DNA of 34,374 nt from an uncultured Schlesneria sp. (lineage in GTDB: Bacteria > Planctomycetota > Planctomycetia > Planctomycetales > Planctomycetaceae), in NCBI GenBank assembly GCA_903911795.1, contig CAIWEX010000717.1:1-34374 (forward strand), read 5' to 3'. Positions 7,959 through 17,600 of the stretch are shown piece by piece. Both the position numbers and the translations under genes were made by a program. How positions within the stretch are numbered: position 1 is the stretch's first letter; every line of letters starts with the position of its first letter. Under the pieces are notes generated by a model. It was not told where the DNA came from. It saw only the letters and a program-made list of their open reading frames with translations, and did no database searches.

Positions 7959-9299
7959 ATGTCGCCCGTCACTCGCCCCCTTGCGCGACTGCTTGCCTGC
8001 TGGCTGTTGCTGACCACGGTGGGTTGCGCGACATTACACATCCCGCAGCTCGATCTCCGCTCTCGCAAGGCAACGGCCCGTAATCCCGTTGCCAAAGTCG
8101 TCTGTCTCTGGGAACCCGCTGAAGGCCGCGATCCCAAGGGAAATCCGTGTCACGGTTTTGCTGGTCAGATCCTGTTTCTGAATAGTTCATCGCTTCCCGT
8201 CTCTGTCGATGGTGATGTGCGAGTCTACTTGTTCGATGATCAGGGGACCGTCGAAGAACAGTCAGAGCCCTTGCACAAATTTGATTTCGACAACGGTGCC
8301 TGGTCGCAACACTACACCTATGGAACACTTGGCCCAGCCTACAATGTCTTCATTCCGTACATGCGGCATGGGACATACGAAGCAACGTGTGCATTGCGAC
8401 TTCGTTTGACTCCAAAGCAGGGACCGGCGGTCTTCTCAGAAATGGCGTCGATCGAACTGATGAGCTTTCACGGAGGAAGCAAACCCGTCTCGAAGAAGCC
8501 TCAAGTCGATTCACGCGTCGAAGCTGCAACTGCTGAAGACTTGACGTCCGTCAACAAGCGTCGCCGTACCACGACGATCTCGCTCAACCCCAATGGCGCG
8601 AGTGAGACTCCTGCAAATGGCGAACACGACAACGAGATTCAACTCGCAGGGTACGAAGCCGAACCACGTCCCTTGACCAGCAATGACGCAAAAATCGCTC
8701 AACTGGAACAAATGGTCAAAGAACTGCGAGAACAACAGCGAACTCAGGTGGCACCAGTAAAACAGGCCGCCGCGTCTGATGTTGTTCCTTCGCAACCGCC
8801 ACGTCGCCTCGAAGAGGCGATCGATGAGCAATCCCGTGGCCGATTGAAATCTTCCGCTCTGAAACCCGCATCCAGCGACAAAGCTGAGCCCGAAAAAGCA
8901 GAACCATCGGCATCAACAGATTCCGTCAGGCGACAGTTGAAACCAAGAGTCACTCAGCAACGTCACTTGCTCGAGGACGACGAGCCTGCCGATGTCAGTT
9001 CCACGACATCAAAGACTCATCCGTTGCTGGACGACGAGGCTCCTGCACCGCGCCGAGTGACTCAAGCAAGCCGTAAGTCCGCACATCATCCACTAGAAGA
9101 TGCTCTCGATGACGAACGACCTCCGGTACGTGAACGAACAGCCACTCGGAAGGTCATCCCGCCAGAAGACTCTTCGTCGGGACAGGACCACAGTATCTCT
9201 GTGGATCCCTTCGATCCGATCGACATTGACACGATCGAAACCACAGCGGTTGACGAACGACAGATCACTCGCCGACAATTGCGCGCAGTGAACCACTGA
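7959..9299 (+). CDS. Conserved planctomycete lipoprotein, function unknown
   Basis: The start is the ATG preceded by GGAGAG at 9-nt spacing; earlier in-frame starts in the ORF track (7872 GTG, 7926 ATG) lack this and would bury the signal sequence. The 446-residue product opens with a lipoprotein-type signal ending at Cys23 (TTVGC). A beta-rich domain follows (about 45-165), containing runs such as GFAGQILFLNSSSLPVSVDG and VYLFDDQGT. I recognise this domain as a conserved hypothetical of Planctomycetes. A short coiled coil (AKIAQLEQMVKELREQQ) lies at about 244-260. The last 180 residues are low-complexity and charged, with three related motifs (RHLLEDDE, HPLLDDE, HHPLEDALDDE). Its place right after the secretin makes a pilotin-like or secretin-associated role possible, but nothing in the sequence proves it. 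Confidence 0.75.
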   Translation: MSPVTRPLARLLACWLLLTTVGCATLHIPQLDLRSRKATARNPVAKVVCLWEPAEGRDPKGNPCHGFAGQILFLNSSSLPVSVDGDVRVYLFDDQGTVEEQSEPLHKFDFDNGAWSQHYTYGTLGPAYNVFIPYMRHGTYEATCALRLRLTPKQGPAVFSEMASIELMSFHGGSKPVSKKPQVDSRVEAATAEDLTSVNKRRRTTTISLNPNGASETPANGEHDNEIQLAGYEAEPRPLTSNDAKIAQLEQMVKELREQQRTQVAPVKQAAASDVVPSQPPRRLEEAIDEQSRGRLKSSALKPASSDKAEPEKAEPSASTDSVRRQLKPRVTQQRHLLEDDEPADVSSTTSKTHPLLDDEAPAPRRVTQASRKSAHHPLEDALDDERPPVRERTATRKVIPPEDSSSGQDHSISVDPFDPIDIDTIETTAVDERQITRRQLRAVNH

Positions 9300-9361
9300 T
9301 TCGACGAAATCCGTCTGTCGAATGTGATCTGTAGCCTCGTGTTGATTCTCCGGAGAATCTC

Positions 9362-10126
9362 GTGTCTGAATCCCCGTCTGAAATGATCCCACTCAAGGAA
9401 CTGTCACGTAAGCAGCGTCGAGTGCTGGGAGTACTGCTGGAAAAGGCGTTTACCGTTCCTGACCAGTATCCGATGACATTGAAAGCGATCACCACCGGTT
9501 GCAATCAAAAGAACAACCGCGATCCTGTTTCCAACTATTCTGAAGACGATGTCGCTGACACGTTGACACAACTGCAGCAGATTGGCTTTATCGGGTGTCT
9601 GCATACCGAAGGTGGACGGACTGAACGCTATCGCCACTACATGCGTCACAAGACCAAGCTGACGGAACCTCAACTGGCGATCATGACCGAATTGCTGCTA
9701 CGAGGTCGTCAGCAACTGGGTGAACTGCGGACTCGAGCCAGCCGCATGGTCGCGATTGATACTCAGGAAACTCTGCGAACTGCCCTGCAAGGTCTGCTCG
9801 ACTTGGGAATTGTCCAGGCAAATGGACGCCTGGAACGACGCGGGATTGAAGTCGACCACAGCCTTTATCCGTCGGGAGAAAATCACGACCAGATGGCAAT
9901 GCTGGCGGAAGAGACTGAAGAGGAAGCCGCAGCGCCAGTTCCGCGAGCGGCAGTGGTTCACACGCAATACACTCAGCCGGCGGCACCAGACCCTGCAGCC
10001 AACGAACGCCTGTCTGGCCTGGAATCACAGATTCGTGAACTGAAGGATGAACTCGCATCCGTCCGTACGGATTTTCGTGAACTGCAAGATCGCTTTGACG
10101 ATTTGCGACGCCAACTGGGAAGTTAG
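9362..10126 (+). CDS. YceH/DUF480-family winged-helix protein
   Basis: A GTG start is chosen because GGAG lies 6 nt upstream; the first ATG is seven codons later. The protein has 254 residues. Residues 9-185 match the YceH (DUF480) family. Two winged-helix domains can be read in LSRKQRRVLGVLLEKAFTVP / YPMTLKAITTGCNQKNNRDP and in LTEPQLAIMTELLLRGRQQLGELRTRASRM. The last 40 residues (LSGLESQIRELKDELASV...) form a predicted coiled coil after an alanine/proline linker, making the protein longer than the roughly 215-residue E. coli YceH. The family is cytoplasmic and its role is not established. It lies 62 bp after the lipoprotein gene and could share its transcript; the unit ends at the hairpin at 10196. 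Confidence 0.88.
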   Translation: MSESPSEMIPLKELSRKQRRVLGVLLEKAFTVPDQYPMTLKAITTGCNQKNNRDPVSNYSEDDVADTLTQLQQIGFIGCLHTEGGRTERYRHYMRHKTKLTEPQLAIMTELLLRGRQQLGELRTRASRMVAIDTQETLRTALQGLLDLGIVQANGRLERRGIEVDHSLYPSGENHDQMAMLAEETEEEAAAPVPRAAVVHTQYTQPAAPDPAANERLSGLESQIRELKDELASVRTDFRELQDRFDDLRRQLGS

Positions 10127-10195
10127 AAGACGGTTTTCAATCCCGTCATGCCTCAAGAATTGGCTGTACTGATTCCCGTCATCAAAATGGGGTGC

Positions 10196-10232
10196 CACGG
10201 TCTTGGAGTCTTCGACAAGGCCGTGCTTTTCT
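10196..10232 (+). terminator. Rho-independent terminator after the YceH-like gene
   Basis: CACGGTCTTG (10196-10205) and CAAGGCCGTG (10216-10225) form a 10-bp stem with one G-U pair and a 10-nt loop. CTTTTCT follows. It lies 70 nt downstream of the stop codon. The remaining spacer to 10411 shows no gene. Confidence 0.75.
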
Positions 10233-10411
10233 GTCAGGCCATTTTCCTGATCTGCCCGCACACTTCAAGCGGCGGCATTTGAAAAAACGCGAATCCAATG
10301 GGCGTTGCCTCGGAGCCGAAACATCGCGATATCTTCGCCACCAGGCTCAATTCCTGTTAACCTGCCTTCCAAATTTTGTTTGACTCAACAACTACCAAGG
10401 AATGACATCTG

Positions 10412-11509
10412 ATGAGTAACTCGATCTGCCGCTGGGGAATCCTTTCCACCGCCAATATTGCTCGTAAGAACTGGCTGGCGATCCGTAACACGGGCAATGC
10501 TGTCGTCACTGCCGTGGCGAGTCGCAGTGTTGCCAAAAGCCAGCAGTTCATCGACGATTGCCAGGGCTATAGCCCCTTCGCAACCGTACCTCAGGCACTC
10601 GGCAGTTACGACGAACTGCTGAAGCGAGACGATGTTGATGCTGTTTACATTCCGCTTCCCACAGGGATTCGCAAAGAGTGGGTAATTCGTGCGGCAGAGG
10701 CTGGCAAGCATATTCTGTGTGAGAAGCCTGTTGGTGTCGTTGCTGCTGACGTCTCCGAAATGCTTGCCGCCTGCAAGAAGAACAATGTCCAGTTTATGGA
10801 CGGCGTGATGTTCATGCACAGTCAGCGATTGAATAAGCTGCGTGAAGCCCTGGACGACGGCGAGAGTGTCGGTAAGCTTCGCCGTATCTGCTCTCAATTC
10901 AGCTTCGCAGCGACCGAAGAATTTGTCTCCAGCAACATTCGCGTCAGTGATGAACTGGAACCACTGGGATGTCTTGGTGATCTCGGCTGGTACAACATCC
11001 GGTTCACCCTGTGGGCCATGAAGTATGAAATGCCTCATTCGGTCAGCGGTCGCCTGCTGACGAAAGCGGGGGGCTCGAGCGTTCCGATGGAATTCTCAGG
11101 GGAGTTGTTCTTCCGCGATGGCGTGTCGGCCAGCTTCTATTGTTCTTTCCTCAATGAAAACCAGCAGTGGGCGAACCTGAGTGGCACGAAGGGATTCATC
11201 ACTGTCCCCGGCTTCGTCTGTCCGTTCTACGGAAATGAAGTCTCGTTTGATGTTTCGAACGTGAAGTTCGTGCCTCGCGGCTGCGATTTCAATATGGAAG
11301 ATCACACGCGACGCGTGTCGATTCCAGAATTCGGCAATAGTGCTCCGAATGCTCAGGAAACGAACCTGTTCCGCAACTTCTCGCAACTGGTGCTATCAGG
11401 CAAACGGGATGAATCCTGGGGCCAGATCGCCCTGCAGACTCAGCAGGTGATGGAAGCGACACTGGCCTCGGCCCGGCAGGATGGAAAAGCCGTCCCTGTC
11501 GCAACGTGA
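10412..11509 (+). CDS. Gfo/Idh/MocA-family NAD(P)-dependent oxidoreductase
   Basis: The 365-residue protein should oxidise or reduce a sugar, cyclitol or related diol with NAD(P) in the cytoplasm; there is no signal peptide. The N-terminal Rossmann fold is seen in WGILSTANIARKN (residues 8-20), which replaces the usual GxGxxG with a G-x-x-S/A-T form common in the dihydrodiol/xylose dehydrogenase branch. The EKP motif is at 104-106 (CEKPVGV), with Lys105 the expected catalytic lysine. ECLGDLGWYNIR-like residues (LGCLGDLGWYNIRF) near 190 fit the substrate-binding half. AAGGAA lies upstream of the ATG. The gene is flanked by terminators on both sides, so it is probably monocistronic. The substrate cannot be read from the sequence. 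Confidence 0.92.
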   Translation: MSNSICRWGILSTANIARKNWLAIRNTGNAVVTAVASRSVAKSQQFIDDCQGYSPFATVPQALGSYDELLKRDDVDAVYIPLPTGIRKEWVIRAAEAGKHILCEKPVGVVAADVSEMLAACKKNNVQFMDGVMFMHSQRLNKLREALDDGESVGKLRRICSQFSFAATEEFVSSNIRVSDELEPLGCLGDLGWYNIRFTLWAMKYEMPHSVSGRLLTKAGGSSVPMEFSGELFFRDGVSASFYCSFLNENQQWANLSGTKGFITVPGFVCPFYGNEVSFDVSNVKFVPRGCDFNMEDHTRRVSIPEFGNSAPNAQETNLFRNFSQLVLSGKRDESWGQIALQTQQVMEATLASARQDGKAVPVAT

Positions 11510-11537
11510 CTTCAGAAAGCTGTCGTGATCTCAAAAG

Positions 11538-11575
11538 AACGAGCCACCTGTGATTCGCAGGTGGCTCGTTTCGTT
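11538..11575 (+). terminator. Terminator after the oxidoreductase gene
   Basis: AACGAGCCACCTG and CAGGTGGCTCGTT form a perfect 13-bp stem around TGATTCG. The TTTCGTTC run after the stem core makes a moderate T-rich tail. It begins about 28 nt after the stop codon. Confidence 0.85.
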
Positions 11576-11670
11576 CACTGAGCAGCGGCTCTGCGTATCA
11601 TAGCGTTGCATGGTGCTTGCATTGCAGGGCGAGAGACCTTGGCACGGAAACTGAAATCAGGAAGACCTGA

Positions 11671-11750
11671 AACGCAAAGGCGCAGGACGCAGGGAAAAAC
11701 ATCAAAAGTTGCATTCCTTTGCGTCTCTGCGCCCTTGCGTCTCTGCGTTA
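11671..11750. repeat. Inverted repeat of GCAAAGGCGCA / TTTGCGTCTCTGCG type, unit 1
   Basis: The left arm AACGCAAAGGCGCAGGACGCAGGG faces the right arm CCTTTGCGTCTCTGCGCCCTTGCGTCTCTGCGTTA. TTGCGTCTCTGCG occurs twice in the right arm at a 16-nt spacing. Repeats of this style are scattered through many unrelated bacterial genomes. It lies in the 549-bp gene-free stretch between the oxidoreductase and the DUF1080 lipoprotein gene. ORFs crossing it are artefacts of its low stop content. Confidence 0.75.
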
Positions 11751-11793
11751 CCTTCTTATTGCTGACGATCACTCACGGCGCGACCAGGAAATC

Positions 11794-11892
11794 TTTGAAA
11801 CGCAGAGGTCGCGGAGACCGCTGAGTAAGACGGAGAAGATGATTACGACTGGCATTTTCCTCAGCGTCATCTGCGCGCTCTGCGTTTCAAAA
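11794..11892. repeat. Inverted repeat of the same family, unit 2
   Basis: TTTGAAACGCAGAGGTCGCGGAGACCGCTGAG (11794-11825) faces CCTCAGCGTCATCTGCGCGCTCTGCGTTTCAAAAG (11859-11892). The outer 14 bases (TTTGAAACGCAGAG) and the inner CGCTGAG match exactly as inverted copies, with small indels between. The element is a sister of unit 1 but not a copy of it. The remainder to 12058 shows nothing recognisable. Confidence 0.75.
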
Positions 11893-12058
11893 GAAACACA
11901 ACGGACTGGGGCACAACGATGGAGGGCAGGATGATCGCAGAAATCGGAAACATGGCTCTTCATTGTTCTGCCCTCATCGTTCTGCCAATGTCTGGCTTTT
12001 CCAAAGATGTTGATAGCAGTCGTCGGGAGACCCGCGCCGATCGCCCGCTATTTGTAAC

Positions 12059-14539
12059 TTATTCAGACTTTACAGCAGCTGAACCTGATGGCAGTTCGAA
12101 AATCAGCACTTTGCGATAGGCAATTCCGCCAGCTTCGCCATCGAGCATCACATAGCCATCAAGCGGAACACCCTTTTCCAGCGTTGCCGTTAACACATCT
12201 TTTTCGTTGATCCAGACTTTCACATCCGTCCCGCGGACCTGCATCTTCAGCGTGTTCCATTTTCCTTCCGCAAGACTGACGTTCTGGCTGGCGGCGGCTT
12301 TCGCAAACAATGCCCCTGTCGCAAACCTGTCCATCCTTTTCAGGCCAGCATCGTTAGCTAGATGAATTTTCGCTCCGTTATCGAGCGGTTTCCCTTGCCC
12401 TGAATAGCGCAAATAGACTCCTCCCGTTGCGGTGGAACCTTCGACTTTCCATTCACATGATAATTCGAAATCCGTGTATTTCTGGTCGGATTTCAGATAC
12501 GAACCATTGGATCGGGCTGGATCTGCGATAAATGCCCCCTGCTCGCCACGACCCCACTTTCGATTTCCGACCGGGTTCCAATCAACGAGATCGTAGAGCT
12601 TGGAGCGTTGCACAACGGCCTCGCGCGCCGCTGCAGTCCCCGGACCTGAAACGAATGCCACCGAATCGAGGAAATCGATTCCAGCGGCCATATTTCCGCG
12701 GGCCAATTCCGATTTCCCCTGATGCAGGACTCGTGCGGCAAGGCGTTCATGGAAGACTTCTGCTTCCGGACCTGCTCGCTTAAACCAATTCTCGGCCAGC
12801 GTCTGCTGAATCTTTCCCTGAAAGAAGAGGTAAATCGCAAACCGCAGAGCCTGCTCGCCGCTCGCTTTCTCCGTTCCTTCGATCAGCGAGATCCGCTCGC
12901 CAGGTGTCATACTCGTCAGCTTCTTCTGGAATTCCTTGTCCTTCAGCTTCAAATGCAATGTTTCGCCATCGTACGATTCGAACTCGAACCGAGACCCCGC
13001 CACTCGAATCATCGCCCCTGGCTTTAAGGCGCGGAGAGCCGCCTGCAGCTCTTTTTCCAGTTCAGCAAGTGCTTCGGCAAGTTGCAGGTCCCAGGCCAGT
13101 AGCTCTTTGTCCTGACTCATTTTCTTCTGCTTCATCGCCTCCTTCACCAGAGCAACCGCGTCGTCACCCCGATTTGCTTCCAGCAATGCAAGCAGTTCTG
13201 CCCAATGAGACGTATAGGCCAATGGTGTGTTTCGGGCATCGACCGTTTCGGTCGGCATCGGTTCGGGCTTGGGCTTTTCTTCCGGCTCCGTTGTCGCGAC
13301 TACCATCTTGTTAGGAGCAGGCTTGCCCAGGTAGGATCGGCCCCATCCCGGACCATCAGACAATCGCACAACGTACAAGTCGGCGGAACGGCCTGGCTTG
13401 TCGCAATAGAACAGCCATTGCTCGTCGTCGGTCACTGAATACTGTCGATACTGAACGCTTTCAGAATAGTTTTCCGGCGCGATTTCTACGACGGTTTCGG
13501 GAGCACCAAACGTCTGCCGGATTGAACCGCGGCGGGATCGCTTCAGTGTCGTCCCATCAAATGAGAACTGTCGCAAGCCGTCTGACGAAAGATGAGGGTG
13601 AATCCCTGCCAATTCATACGACAACGATTTCCCAAACAGCTTGTTGGATGCTGACCGCGTGGCCGCACGTGTCACGGTCTTGTCATCTCCTTCTTCTGTC
13701 CAGTACAGACGCAAGCTGTCGCCGGAAATCTGTGCGGATCGCCATGACCGCTCCCCCTTTTCGTCGCTGCGAGTGATTTCCTTTCCGTCGAAAGGAACAT
13801 CAATGCTGGGCCGTACCAGTTGCCAGAGTCGTGATTTTTCGGCGACCGCATAGATCAGCGTCAGGCCGTCATTGCTGACGGAAGGCGAAACAGGCAGGTC
13901 AGCACCACTGGAAGCCTGAATGATCTTCGGTTCGCTGAAGTCATGATACGGCGTCGGTCGTGTTGACGTGTAGATCCCGCGAACACCACCCCGTTCGCTG
14001 GCAAAATAAATCGTACAGCCGTCGGGGCTGAGGAATGGATCGAGCTCCTGATCCTTGGAGTTGAGCGATTCCAGCGGAATCGCTCGCCCGACAGCAGCCT
14101 CAAAGAGCGGAGCATTCAAGATCGAAGGATCGTCGGTATCGTTCGGTGACGATGTGACATCGAATTCCAGTTCCTGAGCATTGCGGGTATCCAGTGACTG
14201 AACAGCTCGCTTTCCGCCCGGTCTTTCGACAGAAATCGAATGCAGCCCACGTGAGACGGTAAATTCACATGGAGTAAGAGCTAGTCCTTCGTTTTCATTC
14301 CGAACCGGAACATAGTCCACGAAGACCGCACAACCGGGTGGGTCCGAATAGATCGTGATCTTGGCTCCGGGATCTTCCTTAGCTGTGTCGCGTGGATTGA
14401 CGACCGCAGGTGTCGTATCGGCCGCTGCGGAATTCTTTCCATCAACGTCACCACTGTCCGATTTCCCGCCTGAACCACAGCCAGGAATGTTCAGCAGTAA
14501 CAGACAGACAAGCCCCGTTGCAACTCGGCGTCCTGCCAT
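12059..14539 (-). CDS. Lipoprotein with PEGA, PD40 propeller and DUF1080 (3-keto-disaccharide hydrolase-like) domains
   Basis: I start at the internal ATG giving MAGRRVATGLVCLLLLNIPGC, a lipoprotein signal with Cys21, preceded by GGAAG; the ORF track's first codon (14608) lacks a ribosome site. The 826-residue protein has a PEGA-like domain (about 57-113, with SDPPGCAVFVDYVPV), then PD40/WD40-like blades (about 153-403, e.g. SPDGCTIYFASERGG). A helical, lysine/glutamate-rich middle follows (about 430-630). A DUF1080 beta-sandwich comes last (about 646-820, e.g. YTDFELSCEWKVEG and GGVYLRYSGQG). DUF1080 is named for 3-keto-disaccharide hydrolases, but many planctomycete copies are probably only glycan-binding. 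The gene lies 146 bp downstream of the PQQ-like gene on the same strand and may be co-transcribed with it. Confidence 0.85.
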   Translation of the reverse strand: MAGRRVATGLVCLLLLNIPGCGSGGKSDSGDVDGKNSAAADTTPAVVNPRDTAKEDPGAKITIYSDPPGCAVFVDYVPVRNENEGLALTPCEFTVSRGLHSISVERPGGKRAVQSLDTRNAQELEFDVTSSPNDTDDPSILNAPLFEAAVGRAIPLESLNSKDQELDPFLSPDGCTIYFASERGGVRGIYTSTRPTPYHDFSEPKIIQASSGADLPVSPSVSNDGLTLIYAVAEKSRLWQLVRPSIDVPFDGKEITRSDEKGERSWRSAQISGDSLRLYWTEEGDDKTVTRAATRSASNKLFGKSLSYELAGIHPHLSSDGLRQFSFDGTTLKRSRRGSIRQTFGAPETVVEIAPENYSESVQYRQYSVTDDEQWLFYCDKPGRSADLYVVRLSDGPGWGRSYLGKPAPNKMVVATTEPEEKPKPEPMPTETVDARNTPLAYTSHWAELLALLEANRGDDAVALVKEAMKQKKMSQDKELLAWDLQLAEALAELEKELQAALRALKPGAMIRVAGSRFEFESYDGETLHLKLKDKEFQKKLTSMTPGERISLIEGTEKASGEQALRFAIYLFFQGKIQQTLAENWFKRAGPEAEVFHERLAARVLHQGKSELARGNMAAGIDFLDSVAFVSGPGTAAAREAVVQRSKLYDLVDWNPVGNRKWGRGEQGAFIADPARSNGSYLKSDQKYTDFELSCEWKVEGSTATGGVYLRYSGQGKPLDNGAKIHLANDAGLKRMDRFATGALFAKAAASQNVSLAEGKWNTLKMQVRGTDVKVWINEKDVLTATLEKGVPLDGYVMLDGEAGGIAYRKVLIFELPSGSAAVKSE

Positions 14540-14685
14540 CGTGAATTTCGCTTCCAGTTGTTTCGTTGCGACAGGCGAAACCGGGCATCTGACGTTTGAA
14601 CTATCCATTTAAGATCTTGGCATCAAAGTATTGGAGGGAAACTTGTCACAAGAAAGCGACTGTTGAAACCACTTGAGATCTGCCG

Positions 14686-17600
14686 CTATTTCGCTTTGGC
14701 AGGCTCAGCGACAGATTCGGACAAAGCAAACTCTAATTGCCAGCCAATGAAATTTGCAACGATCCGCGAATGTTCAGGATCGGGCTCAAATTGTGGCAAC
14801 TGCAGTGGTGCTTCTTCTTCTGTGGAGTAGATCTTGCGCCCCGTCCGCTTGTCGATAATTTCGGCGTTCATGCGGAACCGATGCTCGAAAGCATTGGCAT
14901 TTCGCCGCTCCGGTTGTCGTGAGGCGAGCATGAGCAAAGGCAGCGACGCAGGCTGAGTTCGATCGTACGCAGCCCGTTCGACGGTTGTCACCCACTGGAC
15001 CTTTCCATCCGTCGGGGTAACGGCGCAGACGTATCCGTTGAAAGCAGCGCCGCCCTGCGATCTCACCATTTCAAATCCGATCACCTGAGTGGTTCTTTCT
15101 CCCGTCAGAATGATGTCCTGCTCGATGGATCGCTGGACGGCGAGCCAGTTTCTCGGACGTGTTGATTTGATCGGAAGTTCCGTCTGATAGACTTCGCGTC
15201 CATCGGTAATGCGAAACATCCTCAGTCGTCCGTCGGGTTCCAGGATTGCCAGATCCTGATGATCAACGACAACCGACAGAGTATCCATTGGGCATTCATG
15301 CTGCCAGACGACTTGATCCATGGCCAGATCACGACATTCGACGAACATCGCACCATCTCGAAACCGATGCAGAACCTGGCGTGACCCCACGTTCCAGATC
15401 GGGCTTCCCGATTGGTGAGTGCGCGTTGGGATGTCAGACCCGTCAATCGTTCTCCACAAGTTCATATTACCGTTGGCTGAAATCGCGATCGTCTGCTCAT
15501 CAGCGGTCACTTCCTTGGTCGAAGCATTTGACCGGGTCCATGCCAGGCGGCCGGAATCCAGATCGGCAGCAATGAGTTTGGCTCCGATCTTGTAGAAGAC
15601 GCTCTCGGAATTGATCCCAATCACACGGCCGACTGCATCGTTTTCAGGATTGCGCGTAAAGTTGATTTCCTGGTTCGCACCGGAATTACGCAATGACTGA
15701 AACCACGCAACCCTGGGAGTAGATCCCGAGACATCAACAACAATAAAAAATGACGAACGCGAAACTGTCAGCCACTGATTACAGATACGAATCTGGCAGG
15801 GGATCGGCAAATTCCGAGTCTCATCGACCAAATCATCGACAGTCAGAGCGAGTCTCCATTGCTCATGCGAGAATTCATCTCGGGCCCGCAAATGCGTTCC
15901 GCGCGAGTCCGTGTCGAACGACCAGCCAACAAACTGCGATCCCGATCGCGAAATCACTTCGGCGGGCAGGCTGGACTCTTGACCAGATTCACGCGGACTC
16001 CGATGAAATTCGATACGACCAGTCGGCCATTTCTTCCTGCCAACAGCCTGCAATTCGGGCCGTGAGGACCATTGATCTGCCAGGTCACGACCAGTCTTGC
16101 CGTTCAAACATTCACGATCGCTGAATTCTCCCTTCAACCGTTTGATCAGTGCGGCGGCTTCTACCCATTGCCCTGCTTTGATAAATTCGTCGCAACGAAT
16201 GGCTGTCGCTTGAGCAGCAATCGCCGAGTCCGATGACCCGAGGAATGAGCGGATCAATTCGTCTCTGTCATCGCCTGGAAGCTCCCTCGCGGCACTCAGT
16301 AGCGTTGATTCAACACCCGGTAAGCCCTTGAAGAATTGCAGGCATTGTTCCAGGTGCTCCACGCGTTCAGATCCCGGGGGAACCGTCTGTAAATACTCTT
16401 TCAGCGACTGATCCAGTTTGCCCCGTTCAACGGGCATTGCCGCAGAATACATTTCGATCAGTCGAGCACGAATCGATCGATCATTGCGGACAGAATGCCC
16501 TGGCCCAACCGACTTCAGGTCATCCAGGAATTGAGACGTTCCCGCCAGACGGATCATCTGGGCAAATGCCCCAGGTCGGTCACCAGCCGCTTCCAGAACC
16601 TGCGAATACAATCGCAGGAATTCATTCTTCTGCTGGGGATCATCGGTGATTGATTCAAATTCGGCGAGATGCGCACGAATGCGAGCAGGTTCGACTCGTG
16701 CGACCGCGAGCAGCGTTGCCGCCAGAACACTCTTGACGCGTGGATCTGGCTTCTTCTTGAGCGAATTACGCAGGTCTGACAGACCCGCGTCCAATTCACC
16801 TCGATGCAACCGCAATTCGCCTCGCAAGGCCAACGCCGCGGGAGCTTCGGGATCACTCTTCAATTCTTCATCGATGCGTTGTTGAATGTTTTTCAGCGGT
16901 GCAAAGCCGACGATTTCACTCATACTCAGGGAAACAATGGCTCCGTGACCTGCGGCCAGATTTCCCGGAACCAGACCATCAGAAAACTTGGAACGGGCCA
17001 GAATTCGTCCGTTGTGCAGATTGACGGACGCGATTTCGCCCGTTTGCAGTGGAAGACAATAGGACATCCCCGATCGGACTCCACGGCCCGAAACTTCGAC
17101 GGTTGTCTCTTCAAAGGAATCGTCCAGTTTGCCATCGGACAACTGCAACGCCTTCACCCCACTTCGATCCACCAGCACGACTTTCCCATCAACGACGCAC
17201 GCAATATACAGCCAACCTTCACGTTCGTGCTTCCAGAGGAGTCGTCCGTCGACCAGATCCAGGCAGAACACCTGATTCGAATCTCGAGGCACCATCAGGA
17301 CTCGACCATCCGCGATGACTGCCGGGCCTTCCATCGAACGACCAACTCGATCCGACTCGTCTGCGGGAGGCTGCGGCGTCACACGTCGAAATCCGGCAAA
17401 ATCACGAGGGTCCGGTTGGACGTTTGTCGGGTACTGAAACCCCCACAGCAATTCACGTCGTTTTTCGTCGATTGCTACGACAGCACCCGAGGCAGTCGGA
17501 CAAATCACGACTCCCTCGGAAATCGAAGGAGACAAACCCGACAGTCGACGAGGCATGTGCGTCCCCACAGATCGATCCGTGGCAATCAGTGTCTGTGACC

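Noticed and set aside
9299-9323. ATTCGAC/GTCGAAT inverted repeat as terminator after the lipoprotein gene
   Set aside because: Only 7 bp, overlapping the stop codon, with an 11-nt loop and no T-tract; more likely chance.
11606-11963. Several small ORFs on both strands between the oxidoreductase and DUF1080 genes
   Set aside because: They run through the two inverted repeats, which lack stops by composition, and have no ribosome sites or families.
16804-17598. 264-residue plus-strand ORF opposite the PQQ-like gene
   Set aside because: It is a shadow frame of a strongly supported propeller gene, with no family motif.
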